Assembly (NCBI RefSeq): GCF_018524365.1
Contig: NZ_JAEKFT010000005.1
Location: 62,001 to 126,000, forward strand
Origin: Denitromonas iodatirespirans
GTDB lineage: Bacteria > Pseudomonadota > Gammaproteobacteria > Burkholderiales > Rhodocyclaceae
Direction of reading: 5' to 3'
Length of the DNA: 64,000 nucleotides
The notes under the pieces are model-generated. The model was not told where the DNA came from. It saw nothing but the letters and a program-made list of their open reading frames with translations, and searched no databases. This document shows positions 1 through 8,819 of the stretch, one piece after another (position 1 is the stretch's first letter; each line of letters opens with the position of its first letter). A program made the position numbers and the translations under genes.

Positions 1-95
1 CCGAAGCGGCGCAGCAGTGCGAGCCACAGATCCATGATCGCGGTCGCGCCGACGCCGATGAGAAACACCTTGAAAATGGCTTGAAGCAGTGTCAT
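1..95 (-). CDS. DUF2938 family membrane protein (N-terminal fragment)
   Basis: Only the first 31 codons are inside the window and the gene continues off the left edge. The start is ATG at 93-95 (minus strand), preceded by a GGAGG ribosome site. The visible residues form a hydrophobic N-terminal helix followed by an ATAIMDLW stretch, which I recognise as the conserved start of DUF2938 inner-membrane proteins, a family of unknown function. The gene is divergent from a MerR-type regulator and sits behind a 19-bp-spacer promoter with a palindromic operator, so it is very probably the target of that regulator. The family call rests on a short fragment. Confidence 0.72.
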   Translation of the reverse strand, partial: MTLLQAIFKVFLIGVGATAIMDLWLALLRRF

Positions 96-136
96 GAGGA
101 CCTCCTTGATCGTTGACTGACAGGCTTGTGGAGATC

Positions 137-167
137 ACTCTAAAAGTTGAAGTCAACTTCAAGTCAA
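137..167 (-). promoter_or_regulatory. MerR-type promoter and operator for the DUF2938 gene
   Basis: Read on the minus strand there is a -35 TTGACT (162-167), a 19-nt spacer (143-161) and a -10 TAGAGT (137-142). Within and beside the spacer lies a palindrome TTGAAGT-N2-ACTTCAA (147-162) with perfect 7-bp arms. An over-long 19-nt spacer holding a dyad is the signature of promoters activated by MerR proteins through DNA untwisting. The start of the merR gene is only 16 bp away, so the same site probably also autoregulates it. Confidence 0.85.
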
Positions 168-177
168 GGGGTCGCCG

Positions 178-615
178 ATGGATATTGCCGAAGTCGCCAA
201 ACGCACCGGGGTGCCCGCCTCGACACTGCGCTATTACGAAAAGAAGGGGTTGATCCATTCCGTCGGGCGCGATGGCCTGCGCCGCCGCTTTGCACCCGGC
301 GTGGTCGATCAGCTCGCGCTCATCGCCCTCGGCCAGGCGGCCGGGCTGTCGCTCGACGAAGTCCGCACCATGCTCTCGCCCGATGGCGAACCCAACATCG
401 ATCGGCAACTACTGTCCGCCAAGGCCGACGATGTCGACGCGCTCGTCAAGCGCCTGCGCGCCGTCAGCAACGGACTTCGCCATGCCGCCGCCTGCCCCGC
501 CCCCAGCCATGCCGCCTGCCCCAGCTTTCAGAAACTGCTCAAGGCCGCCGCACTTGGCATGTTCGCCGCACACGACACGCCCGCACGCAAGGCGCCCCGG
601 CGCAGCCGATCGTAG
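178..615 (+). CDS. MerR family transcriptional regulator
   Basis: This is a 145-residue protein with the MerR winged-helix DNA-binding domain at residues 1-70 (STLRYYEKKGLI is the recognition region), then a dimerisation helix at about 75-100. The C-terminal effector segment carries two cysteines, C106 and C114, each followed by proline, and ends in a basic tail. The signal it senses is unknown; the Cys pair could bind metal or respond to redox. It is divergent from the DUF2938 gene and shares the MerR-type operator with it. The ribosome site before ATG 178 is weak (AAGGGG), as is common for autoregulated regulators. Confidence 0.88.
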   Translation: MDIAEVAKRTGVPASTLRYYEKKGLIHSVGRDGLRRRFAPGVVDQLALIALGQAAGLSLDEVRTMLSPDGEPNIDRQLLSAKADDVDALVKRLRAVSNGLRHAAACPAPSHAACPSFQKLLKAAALGMFAAHDTPARKAPRRSRS

Positions 616-660
616 GCTGGCGTGAGCGAGGCAACACCCGGCCCTCGGCGGGCGCGCCAC

Positions 661-1068
661 TCACCGCACCGTACGACTCACCGCCATCAACTCATTCAGA
701 ATCCCGCATGCCTCCACCGCCCGCTGCGAGTCGCATCGGCTGCGCAACGCCACCAACTGATGCTCCAGCGCCTGCATGGCCTTGATGCGCTCGCGCACCT
801 TGTCCAGCTGAGTGTCGATGAGGGCGTTCACGTCGCCGCAATCGGCGTCGGGGTGGTCGGCGACCTCGATGAGATGGCGGATCTCGGCCAGCGGCATGTC
901 GAGCGCGCGGCAGTGGCGGATGAAGGCGAGGCGCTCCGCATGCTGGGGGCCGAATAGCCGATAGCCATTGGGTGTGCGGTGGGCGGCCGGCAGCAGCCCT
1001 TGCTTTTCGTAGTAGCGGACGGTTTCCACATCCACGCCGCAGGCGCGGGCCAGTTCGCCGATTCGCAT
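661..1068 (-). CDS. cadR: Cd(II)/Pb(II)-responsive MerR regulator, CadR/PbrR type
   Basis: This is a 135-residue MerR protein: DNA-binding domain at 1-70 (ETVRYYEKQGLL), then the long dimerisation helix. The three metal-binding cysteines of the CadR/PbrR group are in place: C77 (in DADCGDVN), C112 and C121. It is divergent from a CDF-type metal transporter, and the operator between them (1104-1124) is the typical CadR/PbrR dyad. In this family the apo-protein represses and the Cd- or Pb-bound form activates transcription of the efflux gene. Which metal is the true inducer cannot be read from the sequence. Confidence 0.9.
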   Translation of the reverse strand: MRIGELARACGVDVETVRYYEKQGLLPAAHRTPNGYRLFGPQHAERLAFIRHCRALDMPLAEIRHLIEVADHPDADCGDVNALIDTQLDKVRERIKAMQALEHQLVALRSRCDSQRAVEACGILNELMAVSRTVR

Positions 1069-1100
1069 CCTGCGCTCCCAGTCTCATCCAGATGCCGCGG

Positions 1101-1131
1101 TTGACCCTGGAGCGACTCCAGGGTTTCAAAT
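1101..1131 (+). promoter_or_regulatory. CadR/PbrR-type promoter-operator
   Basis: The -35 is TTGACC (1101-1106), the spacer is 19 nt (1107-1125) and the -10 is TCAAAT (1126-1131). The operator ACCCTGGAG-N3-CTCCAGGGT (1104-1124) is a perfect 9-bp inverted repeat overlapping the -35 and filling the spacer. This matches the ACCCT...AGGGT operators of cadR/pbrR promoters and points at the cation transporter gene starting at 1161. Confidence 0.9.
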
Positions 1132-1160
1132 GGTGCCATTGATTCGAAGGAGTGGGTGCG

Positions 1161-1805
1161 ATGTCGGCATGTTGCAACGGTGGCTGCAGTGCAAGCGCGC
1201 CACAGGTGGGCCCGCGTTATCGGCGGGCGCTGTGGGTGGCGCTGATGGTCAATGCGCTGATGTTTGTGGTGGAGATCGTGGGCGGGATGCAGGCGGGGTC
1301 GGTCTCGCTGCTGGCCGACGCGGTGGATTTTGCCGGCGATGCGGCCAACTACGGGCTGTCGCTCGCGGTGCTGTCGATGGGCCTGCTATGGCGGGCGCGG
1401 GCGGCGCTGGTGAAGGGCCTCTCGATGGGCGCCTACGGGCTCTTCGTGCTGGCCAAGACGGCGTGGGCGGCAAAGACCGGGGTGCTGCCCGAGGCCTTCA
1501 CCATGGGGGCGATCGGGTTGGTGGCGCTGGCGGCCAACGTGTCGGTGGCGGCCATGCTCTACGCCTTTCGCGACGGCGATGCCAACATGCGGTCGGTGTG
1601 GTTGTGCAGCCGCAACGACGCAATCGTGAACATCGCGATCATCCTGGCCGCGTTCGGCGTGTTCGGCACCGGCACGGCTTGGCCCGATTTGCTGGTCGCT
1701 GCCGTCGTGTCGAGCCTGGCGCTGGCGGCGGCCGTCAGCGTGATCCGCCAGGCGCGCCGGGAGATCGCACTGGAAACCGCCACCGCCCCGGGCACGGCGG
1801 GCTGA
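1161..1805 (+). CDS. CDF-like cation efflux transporter, short form
   Basis: This is a 214-residue membrane protein with about six hydrophobic segments, shorter than classical CzcD because the cytoplasmic C-terminal domain is missing. The N-terminus carries a Cys cluster (CCNGGC). In the second membrane segment the usual CDF metal site reads D-x3-D (DAVDFAGD), and in the fifth the usual His is replaced by Cys, giving C-x3-D (CSRND). Start: ATG 1161 has AAGGAG eight bases upstream and is preferred over an in-frame GTG at 1152. It is controlled by the divergent cadR through the operator at 1104-1124. The likely role is export of a soft divalent metal across the inner membrane; the metal is an inference. 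Confidence 0.83.
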   Translation: MSACCNGGCSASAPQVGPRYRRALWVALMVNALMFVVEIVGGMQAGSVSLLADAVDFAGDAANYGLSLAVLSMGLLWRARAALVKGLSMGAYGLFVLAKTAWAAKTGVLPEAFTMGAIGLVALAANVSVAAMLYAFRDGDANMRSVWLCSRNDAIVNIAIILAAFGVFGTGTAWPDLLVAAVVSSLALAAAVSVIRQARREIALETATAPGTAG

Positions 1806-1890
1806 CCCCGCGTCACGCTTGCGCCAGATCAATGGACGAACCCGCATCGGTCCTAGAATCCCGACTGGCACGCAAGCACCGAGGCTTCTC

Positions 1891-2331
1891 ATGAAACACC
1901 TGCCCAAACTCCGCGCCTGGCAATGGATCGTCATTGCCCTGGTGCTGGCCTACGCCCTCGACTGGTTCATCCAGCGCCCCGACGGGCAGACCCGCGCCCT
2001 CAACGCCGCCATTGCCGCCGAAGGCAGCGCCGAACTCAAGGCCTACCCCTACCCCTTCCGCGTACTGCGCGTCGAGAACGGCAAGGCGATCATGGGCACG
2101 CCGCGTAGCCGCGATGTGTCGGTGACCCGCGTCATCAAGGTGCTCTACCCCGACATCAACGTGCTCGACACCAACGATCCAGCCTTCATCGCAGCGCAAA
2201 AAGAACTCGCCGGCCTGCAGTTCGAGGCGCGCGACATCGTGGCGCGACAGGACGGGATCAAGACCGTGACATGGGAAATCGACCGCCACTGGCTCGGCGC
2301 ACACGGTATCGATGTACCGCCCAACCCGTAG
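1891..2331 (+). CDS. Conserved hypothetical membrane-anchored protein
   Basis: This is a 146-residue protein I cannot assign to a named family. Residues 11-27 form one hydrophobic helix (signal anchor or uncleaved signal), so the rest probably faces the periplasm. The soluble part has mixed alpha/beta character and no cysteine or clear catalytic motif. ATG 1891 was chosen because it starts right before the membrane helix; a GAGG is near, and an upstream in-frame start at 1819 would add residues of no clear character. A TAGAAT hexamer at 1854-1859 could be its -10 element. No functional link with the metal genes is visible. Confidence 0.7.
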   Translation: MKHLPKLRAWQWIVIALVLAYALDWFIQRPDGQTRALNAAIAAEGSAELKAYPYPFRVLRVENGKAIMGTPRSRDVSVTRVIKVLYPDINVLDTNDPAFIAAQKELAGLQFEARDIVARQDGIKTVTWEIDRHWLGAHGIDVPPNP

Positions 2332-2360
2332 GGCGGACACGCGAAGCGCATCCGTAGCGC

Positions 2361-3172
2361 CGTAGCCCGGGCGAGCGCAGCGACCCCAGGTTCAGCGTTG
2401 CCGATCGGGCACGATGCCCCGGCGTCGGACCTGCGGCCCTCGGCCGGGCTACGCGCAGCCCACCACGCAACGCAAGCCTGCGGAGGACTTACTTGCCGAC
2501 CTTCTTCCCGGCCACCTCGTCGGCGTGGGCGTCGGCCACACCGCTGAGCTGCACGAAGCCGCGCCGTAGCCCGGGCGAGCGCAGCGACCCCGGGTTCAGC
2601 GGTGCCAACCGGGCACGATGCCCCGGCGTCGGACCTGCGGCCCTCGGCCGGGCTACGCGCAGCCCACCACGCAACGCAAGCCTGCGGGGGACTTACTTGC
2701 CGACCCTTTTCCCGGCCACCTCGTCGGCGTGGGCGTCGGACACACCGCTGAGCTGCACGAAGCCACGCCGTAGCCCGGGCGAGCGCAGCGACCCCGGGTT
2801 CAGCGGTGCCAATCGGGCACGATGCCCCGGCGTCGGGCCTGCGGCCCTCGGCCGGGCTACGCGCAGCCCACCGCGCATCGCAAGCCTGCGGAGGACTTAC
2901 TTGCCGACCTTCTTCCCGGCCACCTCGTCGGCTTAGGCGTCGGACACACCGCGGAGCCGCACGAAGCCTCCCCGTAGCCCGGGCGAGCGCAGCGACCCCG
3001 GGTTCAGCGTTGCCGATCGAGCACGATGCCCCGGCGTCGGACCTGCGGCCCTCGACCCGGCTACGTGCAGCCCGCCACACATCGCAAGCCTGCAGGGACT
3101 TACTTGCCGACCTTCTTCCCGACCACCTCGTCGGCGTGGGCGTCGGACACACCGCTGAGCTGTGCAAAACAG
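2361..3172. repeat. Four imperfect tandem repeats of about 204 bp
   Basis: Units begin at 2361, 2564, 2769 and 2973 (periods 203, 205 and 204). Each unit has a spacer of about 130 bp that starts GTAGCCCGG and closes with CCGGGCTAC (REP/BIME-like nested inverted repeats), followed by about 70 bp matching the 3' end of the small Cys-rich gene at 3100-3300. Stop codons of the three copied gene ends are at 2489, 2693 and 2897 and the true one is at 3100, again 203-204 bp apart. The copies resemble each other more than the parent (FVQLSGV versus FAQLSGV), and the third copy has an internal stop. This explains the gene-free stretch 2332-3099. Confidence 0.93.
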
Positions 3173-3300
3173 CCCTCAAGCGGACAATCCCTTCCGGGCG
3201 GGCACTCGTGCTCCCGCGCGCACTCCCCTTGCGTTTCGTCCAGCAGCACCATTTCCCGTACCGCCTCGCAGCGGCCGATCGGCGAATCGATAAAGCTCAT
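3100..3300 (-). CDS. Small cysteine-rich protein
   Basis: This is a 66-residue protein starting at ATG 3298-3300 with AAGGAG seven bases upstream. It contains five cysteines: C11, then C27, C33, C39 and C44 spaced C-x5-C-x5-C-x4-C, a pattern suited to a metal or Fe-S site. The start MSFIDSPIGRCEAVREMV is one I have seen in small uncharacterised proteins of related betaproteobacteria; the function is unknown. The last 23 codons are the part copied in the tandem array downstream. A perfect FNR-type box lies at 3418-3431 on its upstream side, so anaerobic control is plausible. I cannot name a partner. Confidence 0.78.
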   Translation of the reverse strand: MSFIDSPIGRCEAVREMVLLDETQGECAREHECPPGRDCPLEGCFAQLSGVSDAHADEVVGKKVGK

Positions 3301-3371
3301 GACGCTCTCCTTGCCGGTTGCGCCCGCGCACGCCATGACGGAATCCCGACGATGCGGGCAGTCTCCATCTC

Positions 3372-3377
3372 ATGCTA
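3372..3377 (-). promoter_or_regulatory. Candidate -10 element for the Cys-rich gene
   Basis: TAGCAT read on the minus strand lies about 50 bp downstream of the centre of the FNR-type box at 3418-3431, close to the geometry of class I FNR promoters (box near -61). No good -35 hexamer is seen at 17 bp, as expected for an activator-dependent promoter. The assignment is by spacing only. Confidence 0.45.
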
Positions 3378-3378
3378 G

Positions 3379-4545
<1,167 letters not shown>

Positions 4546-4551
4546 TGAACA

Positions 4552-5589
4552 TCAGCGGGGAGCGATGCGCAACACCTTCGCCCCCTTGATCTGCCCGGCG
4601 CGCAACTCCTTCAAGGCACGGTTGGCGTCGGCCAGGGCATACACCTGCACCTCGGGGGCAATGCCCGCCTCGGCGGCGATCTGTAAGAACTCGCGCACGT
4701 CGTCCGGGGTGATGTTGGCCACGCTCTTGATCTCCTTCTCCATCCACAGCTGCTCGGGGTAGGACAGCCCCAGCCACTGATCGATGTCCTGCCCCTCCTT
4801 GCGAATCGCGTTGATCACCAGCCGCCCGCCCGGGCGCAGCACCCGCAGCGCATCGAGCACCGGCTTCCACACCGGGGTAGTGTCGATGATGGCATGCAGC
4901 AAATGCGGCGGCGCCTCGCCCGGCGCTCCCGCCCAGGCCGCGCCCAGCGCCAGCGCATGCGCGCGCTCGGTCGCGCTGCGGGCGAACACCGCCACCTCGG
5001 CGGACGGGTAGAGGAAGCGCACCATCTTGAGCACCAGATGGCCTGAGGCACCAAACCCCGTGAGCCCCAGCCGCTGTCCGTCGCTCAGCTCGCACAGCTT
5101 GAGCGAGCGATAGCCGATGGCTCCGGCGCACAGCAGGGGCGCGGCGGATTCGTCAGACAGCGCGTCGGGGATAGGGTAGACGAAGGCTGGCCGGGCCGTC
5201 ATGTACTCGGCGTAACCCCCGGCGCAGTCGCGCCCCGTGGCCTTGAAGTCCGGACACAGGTTAGGCCGCCCCTCGCGGCAGTAGTCGCATTGCCCGCAAC
5301 TTGAGGCGATCCACGCCACCCCCACGCGCTGCCCGACCTTGAAGCGCGCGCCCTCCGTCGGCAGCCGGGCCACCGTGCCCACCACCTGATGGCCGAGCGT
5401 CATGGGCAGTGTCGGTGGCGGCGTACGCCCCTCGATTTCGTCCAGTTCGGTATGGCAGACACCGCAAGTCGTGACCCGGATCAGCACCTCGTCAGGCGCC
5501 GGCTCGGGCACGGGAACCTCGTCCAGCACCAACGGGCCGTCGCTATCGGCCGAGATCGGCGCGAGCCGGTGCAAGCGCATCGCTTTCAT
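4552..5589 (-). CDS. Zinc-dependent alcohol dehydrogenase family protein
   Basis: This is a 345-residue medium-chain dehydrogenase/reductase. The catalytic zinc site is seen at CGVCHTE (about 43-49) and GHQVVG (about 66-71). The structural zinc cysteines are CGQCDYCREGRPNLC at about 98-112. The nucleotide-binding region has GFGASGH near 178-184, and a hydride-transfer oxidoreductase using NAD(P)H is expected. The architecture matches the single-domain AdhA-like zinc-binding alcohol dehydrogenases, whose natural substrate is usually unclear. ATG 5589 has AGGAGG upstream. It stands alone, convergent with pip, behind the diguanylate cyclase on the same strand (gap 81 bp). Confidence 0.9.
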   Translation of the reverse strand: MKAMRLHRLAPISADSDGPLVLDEVPVPEPAPDEVLIRVTTCGVCHTELDEIEGRTPPPTLPMTLGHQVVGTVARLPTEGARFKVGQRVGVAWIASSCGQCDYCREGRPNLCPDFKATGRDCAGGYAEYMTARPAFVYPIPDALSDESAAPLLCAGAIGYRSLKLCELSDGQRLGLTGFGASGHLVLKMVRFLYPSAEVAVFARSATERAHALALGAAWAGAPGEAPPHLLHAIIDTTPVWKPVLDALRVLRPGGRLVINAIRKEGQDIDQWLGLSYPEQLWMEKEIKSVANITPDDVREFLQIAAEAGIAPEVQVYALADANRALKELRAGQIKGAKVLRIAPR

Positions 5590-5670
5590 GCTGCGCCCTC
5601 CTGCGTTTGTTTCATTCTAGGCGCTGCGCACTGTCAGTCGATCCACGCCACGGCCGACATGGCTCGCCGC

Positions 5671-8600
5671 TCAGTCGCCGGCCAGCACCACCCGATTCCG
5701 GCCGGCGGCCTTGGCCGCATACAGCGCGTTGTCGGCTTGCTTGAGCAACACCGCCGCGTCGATCTCTTCGCCTGACATCACCGCGATCCCGGCCGAAAAG
5801 GTGCAGCGCCCGAAGCGGCGGTTGCCCGCGTGGAACACTTCATCGGCGAAATGCGTCTGCAAGTCCTCCAGGCGCTCGACAATGGCGTCGGCCGTCTGCT
5901 CGGGCAGGATCACGACAAACTCCTCGCCGCCAAAGCGGCACACGGTGTCGCTGCTGCGGAACCAGCCGCCCAGCGAATCGGCGATACGGCGCAGCACCTC
6001 GTCGCCCACGTCGTGACCGTAGGCATCGTTGATCTCCTTGAAGTGGTCAAGATCGATCACCGCGCAGCCGAGCTGGCTGCCGTTGCGCTGGGCGCGCTTC
6101 ACCTCGCTCGCCAGGGTCATTTCCATGTAGCGCCGGTTGTAGAGCTGGGTGAGCGGGTCGCGCACCACCTGGTCGCGCAGGGTCTCGCGCAGGTTCAGGT
6201 TCGACAGCGCCAGGTTGATGCTCTCGGCCACCGCATGGATCATTCGCCGCTGGCTGTTGCGCTGCAACTCGGCCGAGGCACCATAGGCCAGCGTCAGCAC
6301 CGCCTGCACCTGCCCCTGGACCTGCAAGGGCAGGCAGATGTAGGCGCCCGCCGCCGGGGTCATGTGGTTGCAGCGCACCAGCGCCTCGGTGGCCACCACC
6401 TCGTAGCTGCGCCCCTGGCGAACGGCCCAGCAGTCTTCCGGACTGAACCACTCCCGAAGGCCGGCATTGTCGCCCCAGCGCACCCAGGTCAGGAGGTGAC
6501 CATCGCGCTGCCCCGGCACATGGGCGGCAATCCGCCCCGAGGTGCCGGGGAACATCCGGGCCATCGCCAGACTCAGCACCTCGGCGGCCTCGGCCCGGTC
6601 GTTGCAGGCCATCAGCTGCTCGTTGGTCCGGTTCAACTCGGTCAGCTCGGTGTCCCGGCGCTCCAGTGCGCCGACCATGTCCTGCAATTGTTCGTTGAAC
6701 AGCCGAGCCTGTTCGGCGGCCGCCACCCGATCGGAAACGTCCCGCACCACGCCGACGAACAAGGTGCGATCGGCCAGCACCAGCTCCGACAGCGTCAGCT
6801 CCACCGGAAAACGGCTGCCGTGCTTGCGCAAGCCCTCGACGGTTCGGTGAAAGCCGATCGTGCGCTTGTGGCCGGTCAGCGGGTAGTCGCTCAGGAAGAT
6901 GTCGTGCTGACGACCAAACGGCTCGGGCATCAACATGCTGACATTGCGCCCGACCAGCTCTTCCGCCGTCCAGCCGAAGATGCCGGCGGCGGCAGGATTG
7001 ACCGAATCGATGATGCCGGCTTCATCGATGATCACGATGCCATCGAGCACCGCGCGAAACACGCCGCCCATGCGCGCCTCGCTCTGCCGCAACGTGGCCT
7101 CGACACGCCGGCGCTCCTCCACCTCCTCGGTCAGCCGCGCCGTTCCTTCGGCGATCTGGCGTGCCACCTCGACCCGCTGACCGCTGGCAGTCAACAAGAA
7201 CCCCTGCATCAACACGAAGAGCACGCCACTGCCGACCATCGCGATCCACAACAGCGGCACCCCGTCGGCCACGGCGAAGCGCTCGTCGGACACCAGATGA
7301 AGTTGCCACAGGCGGTCGCCGACCGGGATCGTTTCGACCCGCGTCATGCCCGGCGCGTCTGGCGCGCCTGCCGTCCGGTAGAGCGTCTGCCCGACCGTGG
7401 CGGTCGTATCCACCAGCGACAGGAACAGGCCGGACTGATCGAACTCCGCCCGCACCGAGGCCATCAGGGGCGCCAACTGCAATACGCCCACGGCCAGGCC
7501 GCGCGGCCCGTCGCCGCTGCCGGCGAGCGGCTGGACGGGTGATACCAGCAGCACGGCTGCGTCCGCCTCGCTCTCGTCCGGGATACGATAGACCGAACTG
7601 ACCGCCACCGCATTGCGCGTCACGGCCCGGTTGATGGCGGCTTTCCAGACCGTTTGAGACGCCATGTCCGTGCCCAGGCGGAACGGCATCGCCTGGCCGG
7701 ATACTGCGAAGAACACGGGGAAGTACTGCTCGCGCGCCTGCGCCGGCACCAGCCGCTCCTGCGCATCGAACTCGACCAGTTCGAACCCCACCAGACCATC
7801 ATCACGGGCCAGTTGCTCGAAGGCCTCGCGCTGATCCGCGGCCATCCGGGGCACCCACAGGATCGCCGCGAGCCCAGGGATCCCTGGCATCAGCGATCCG
7901 AGTTGATGATGGAACCCGCGCCGACTTGAAGGCGAGGCTTCCAGGAAGCGGTCCGCCACCGCCATCGCAGCCATGGCCGCGTCGATCCGGTCCTGGAAAC
8001 GGTGGCTGACGGCCGAGCCCAGCGCCGTGAAGTAGGCCGAGCGACGCTGGGTTTCGACATCGACTGCAAGCCGGCTCAATGCAAGCACCGCCAGCAGCAT
8101 GGCGCCAGCGGGCAACACCAGCGTCGTCCAGCGCGCACGCCACAACGGATCGCGCCATCGCAGCAAGGGCATCAAGAGCGTGAAGAGACCGGCGACCGCC
8201 ACCACCTGGGACAACCAGGCAGCCGCAAACACCTCGAAGGGCGTCGCCGGCGGCCTCGCGTCGATCACCAGATGCACCCCAAGGCGGATCGCCGCCCATG
8301 GCACGGCCGCTATCGCGGCGCCGAAGAGCAACAGCCGGAAGATGTCGCGCACCTGCGTCAGCTGCCACCAGCCAGGTACGAAACGCCGGATCAGAAACGC
8401 GCCGGTAAATGCTTGCAGATTGGCCGCGCCCGCCATCACCAGTGCCGGGCGGAACGCCAGGGCGCCCTCGCCGCTCATCAGCAAGGGATCGGCAACCAGG
8501 CCGAAGCACAGCGCACCGGCCGTGATGCCCACCAAGGCCCAGGTGCCGCAAGCCAGCGCCCCGAGCAGCGCCACGGCCGCCGGCAGGGCGATCGTCAGCT

Positions 8601-8697
8601 CGCCGGCCACCGGCCCCGGAAACAGGCTCGCCAATGCGCCGGTCAGCGCATAGACCATCGCCAATACAGGCTGTCTGACCCACTGAGACTCGATCAC
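5671..8697 (-). CDS. Membrane diguanylate cyclase, MASE1-CHASE-PAS-GGDEF
   Basis: This is a protein of about 1008 residues that should make c-di-GMP at the inner membrane. Order: a MASE1-like block of several membrane helices (roughly 10-230), a periplasmic CHASE-type sensor (roughly 240-480), one more membrane helix, a PAS domain (roughly 525-640), a GAF-like segment (roughly 665-810) and a C-terminal GGDEF domain. The active site reads GGEEF, and an RSSD inhibitory I-site stands five residues before it, so the enzyme should be active and product-inhibited. Start: GTG at 8695-8697 follows GGGGAGGG closely; an ATG at 8657 or a frame extending to 8814 are alternatives. It has no EAL domain and the ligand of CHASE is unknown. 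Confidence 0.88.
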   Translation of the reverse strand: MIESQWVRQPVLAMVYALTGALASLFPGPVAGELTIALPAAVALLGALACGTWALVGITAGALCFGLVADPLLMSGEGALAFRPALVMAGAANLQAFTGAFLIRRFVPGWWQLTQVRDIFRLLLFGAAIAAVPWAAIRLGVHLVIDARPPATPFEVFAAAWLSQVVAVAGLFTLLMPLLRWRDPLWRARWTTLVLPAGAMLLAVLALSRLAVDVETQRRSAYFTALGSAVSHRFQDRIDAAMAAMAVADRFLEASPSSRRGFHHQLGSLMPGIPGLAAILWVPRMAADQREAFEQLARDDGLVGFELVEFDAQERLVPAQAREQYFPVFFAVSGQAMPFRLGTDMASQTVWKAAINRAVTRNAVAVSSVYRIPDESEADAAVLLVSPVQPLAGSGDGPRGLAVGVLQLAPLMASVRAEFDQSGLFLSLVDTTATVGQTLYRTAGAPDAPGMTRVETIPVGDRLWQLHLVSDERFAVADGVPLLWIAMVGSGVLFVLMQGFLLTASGQRVEVARQIAEGTARLTEEVEERRRVEATLRQSEARMGGVFRAVLDGIVIIDEAGIIDSVNPAAAGIFGWTAEELVGRNVSMLMPEPFGRQHDIFLSDYPLTGHKRTIGFHRTVEGLRKHGSRFPVELTLSELVLADRTLFVGVVRDVSDRVAAAEQARLFNEQLQDMVGALERRDTELTELNRTNEQLMACNDRAEAAEVLSLAMARMFPGTSGRIAAHVPGQRDGHLLTWVRWGDNAGLREWFSPEDCWAVRQGRSYEVVATEALVRCNHMTPAAGAYICLPLQVQGQVQAVLTLAYGASAELQRNSQRRMIHAVAESINLALSNLNLRETLRDQVVRDPLTQLYNRRYMEMTLASEVKRAQRNGSQLGCAVIDLDHFKEINDAYGHDVGDEVLRRIADSLGGWFRSSDTVCRFGGEEFVVILPEQTADAIVERLEDLQTHFADEVFHAGNRRFGRCTFSAGIAVMSGEEIDAAVLLKQADNALYAAKAAGRNRVVLAGD

Positions 8698-8819
8698 TGA
8701 CCCTCCCCGGCAGCGCGCTCCCGTGTCGATTCTAGCGTCAAAGACACGCGCCCTTGCAGGGCACACGCCACACCGCGCCATCGTGCTAGGGGCGATCTGT
8801 CGGATAAATGTCACAGCCC

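Noticed and set aside
2489-2878. Short minus-strand frames ending in the GKKVGK-type tail as separate small proteins
   Set aside because: They are the copied 3' ends of the Cys-rich gene read together with REP-like spacer; none has a ribosome site or the cysteine cluster.
2361-3172. Possible CRISPR array
   Set aside because: Repeats of about 204 bp are directly adjacent, without unique spacers, and consist of a gene end plus REP-like DNA.
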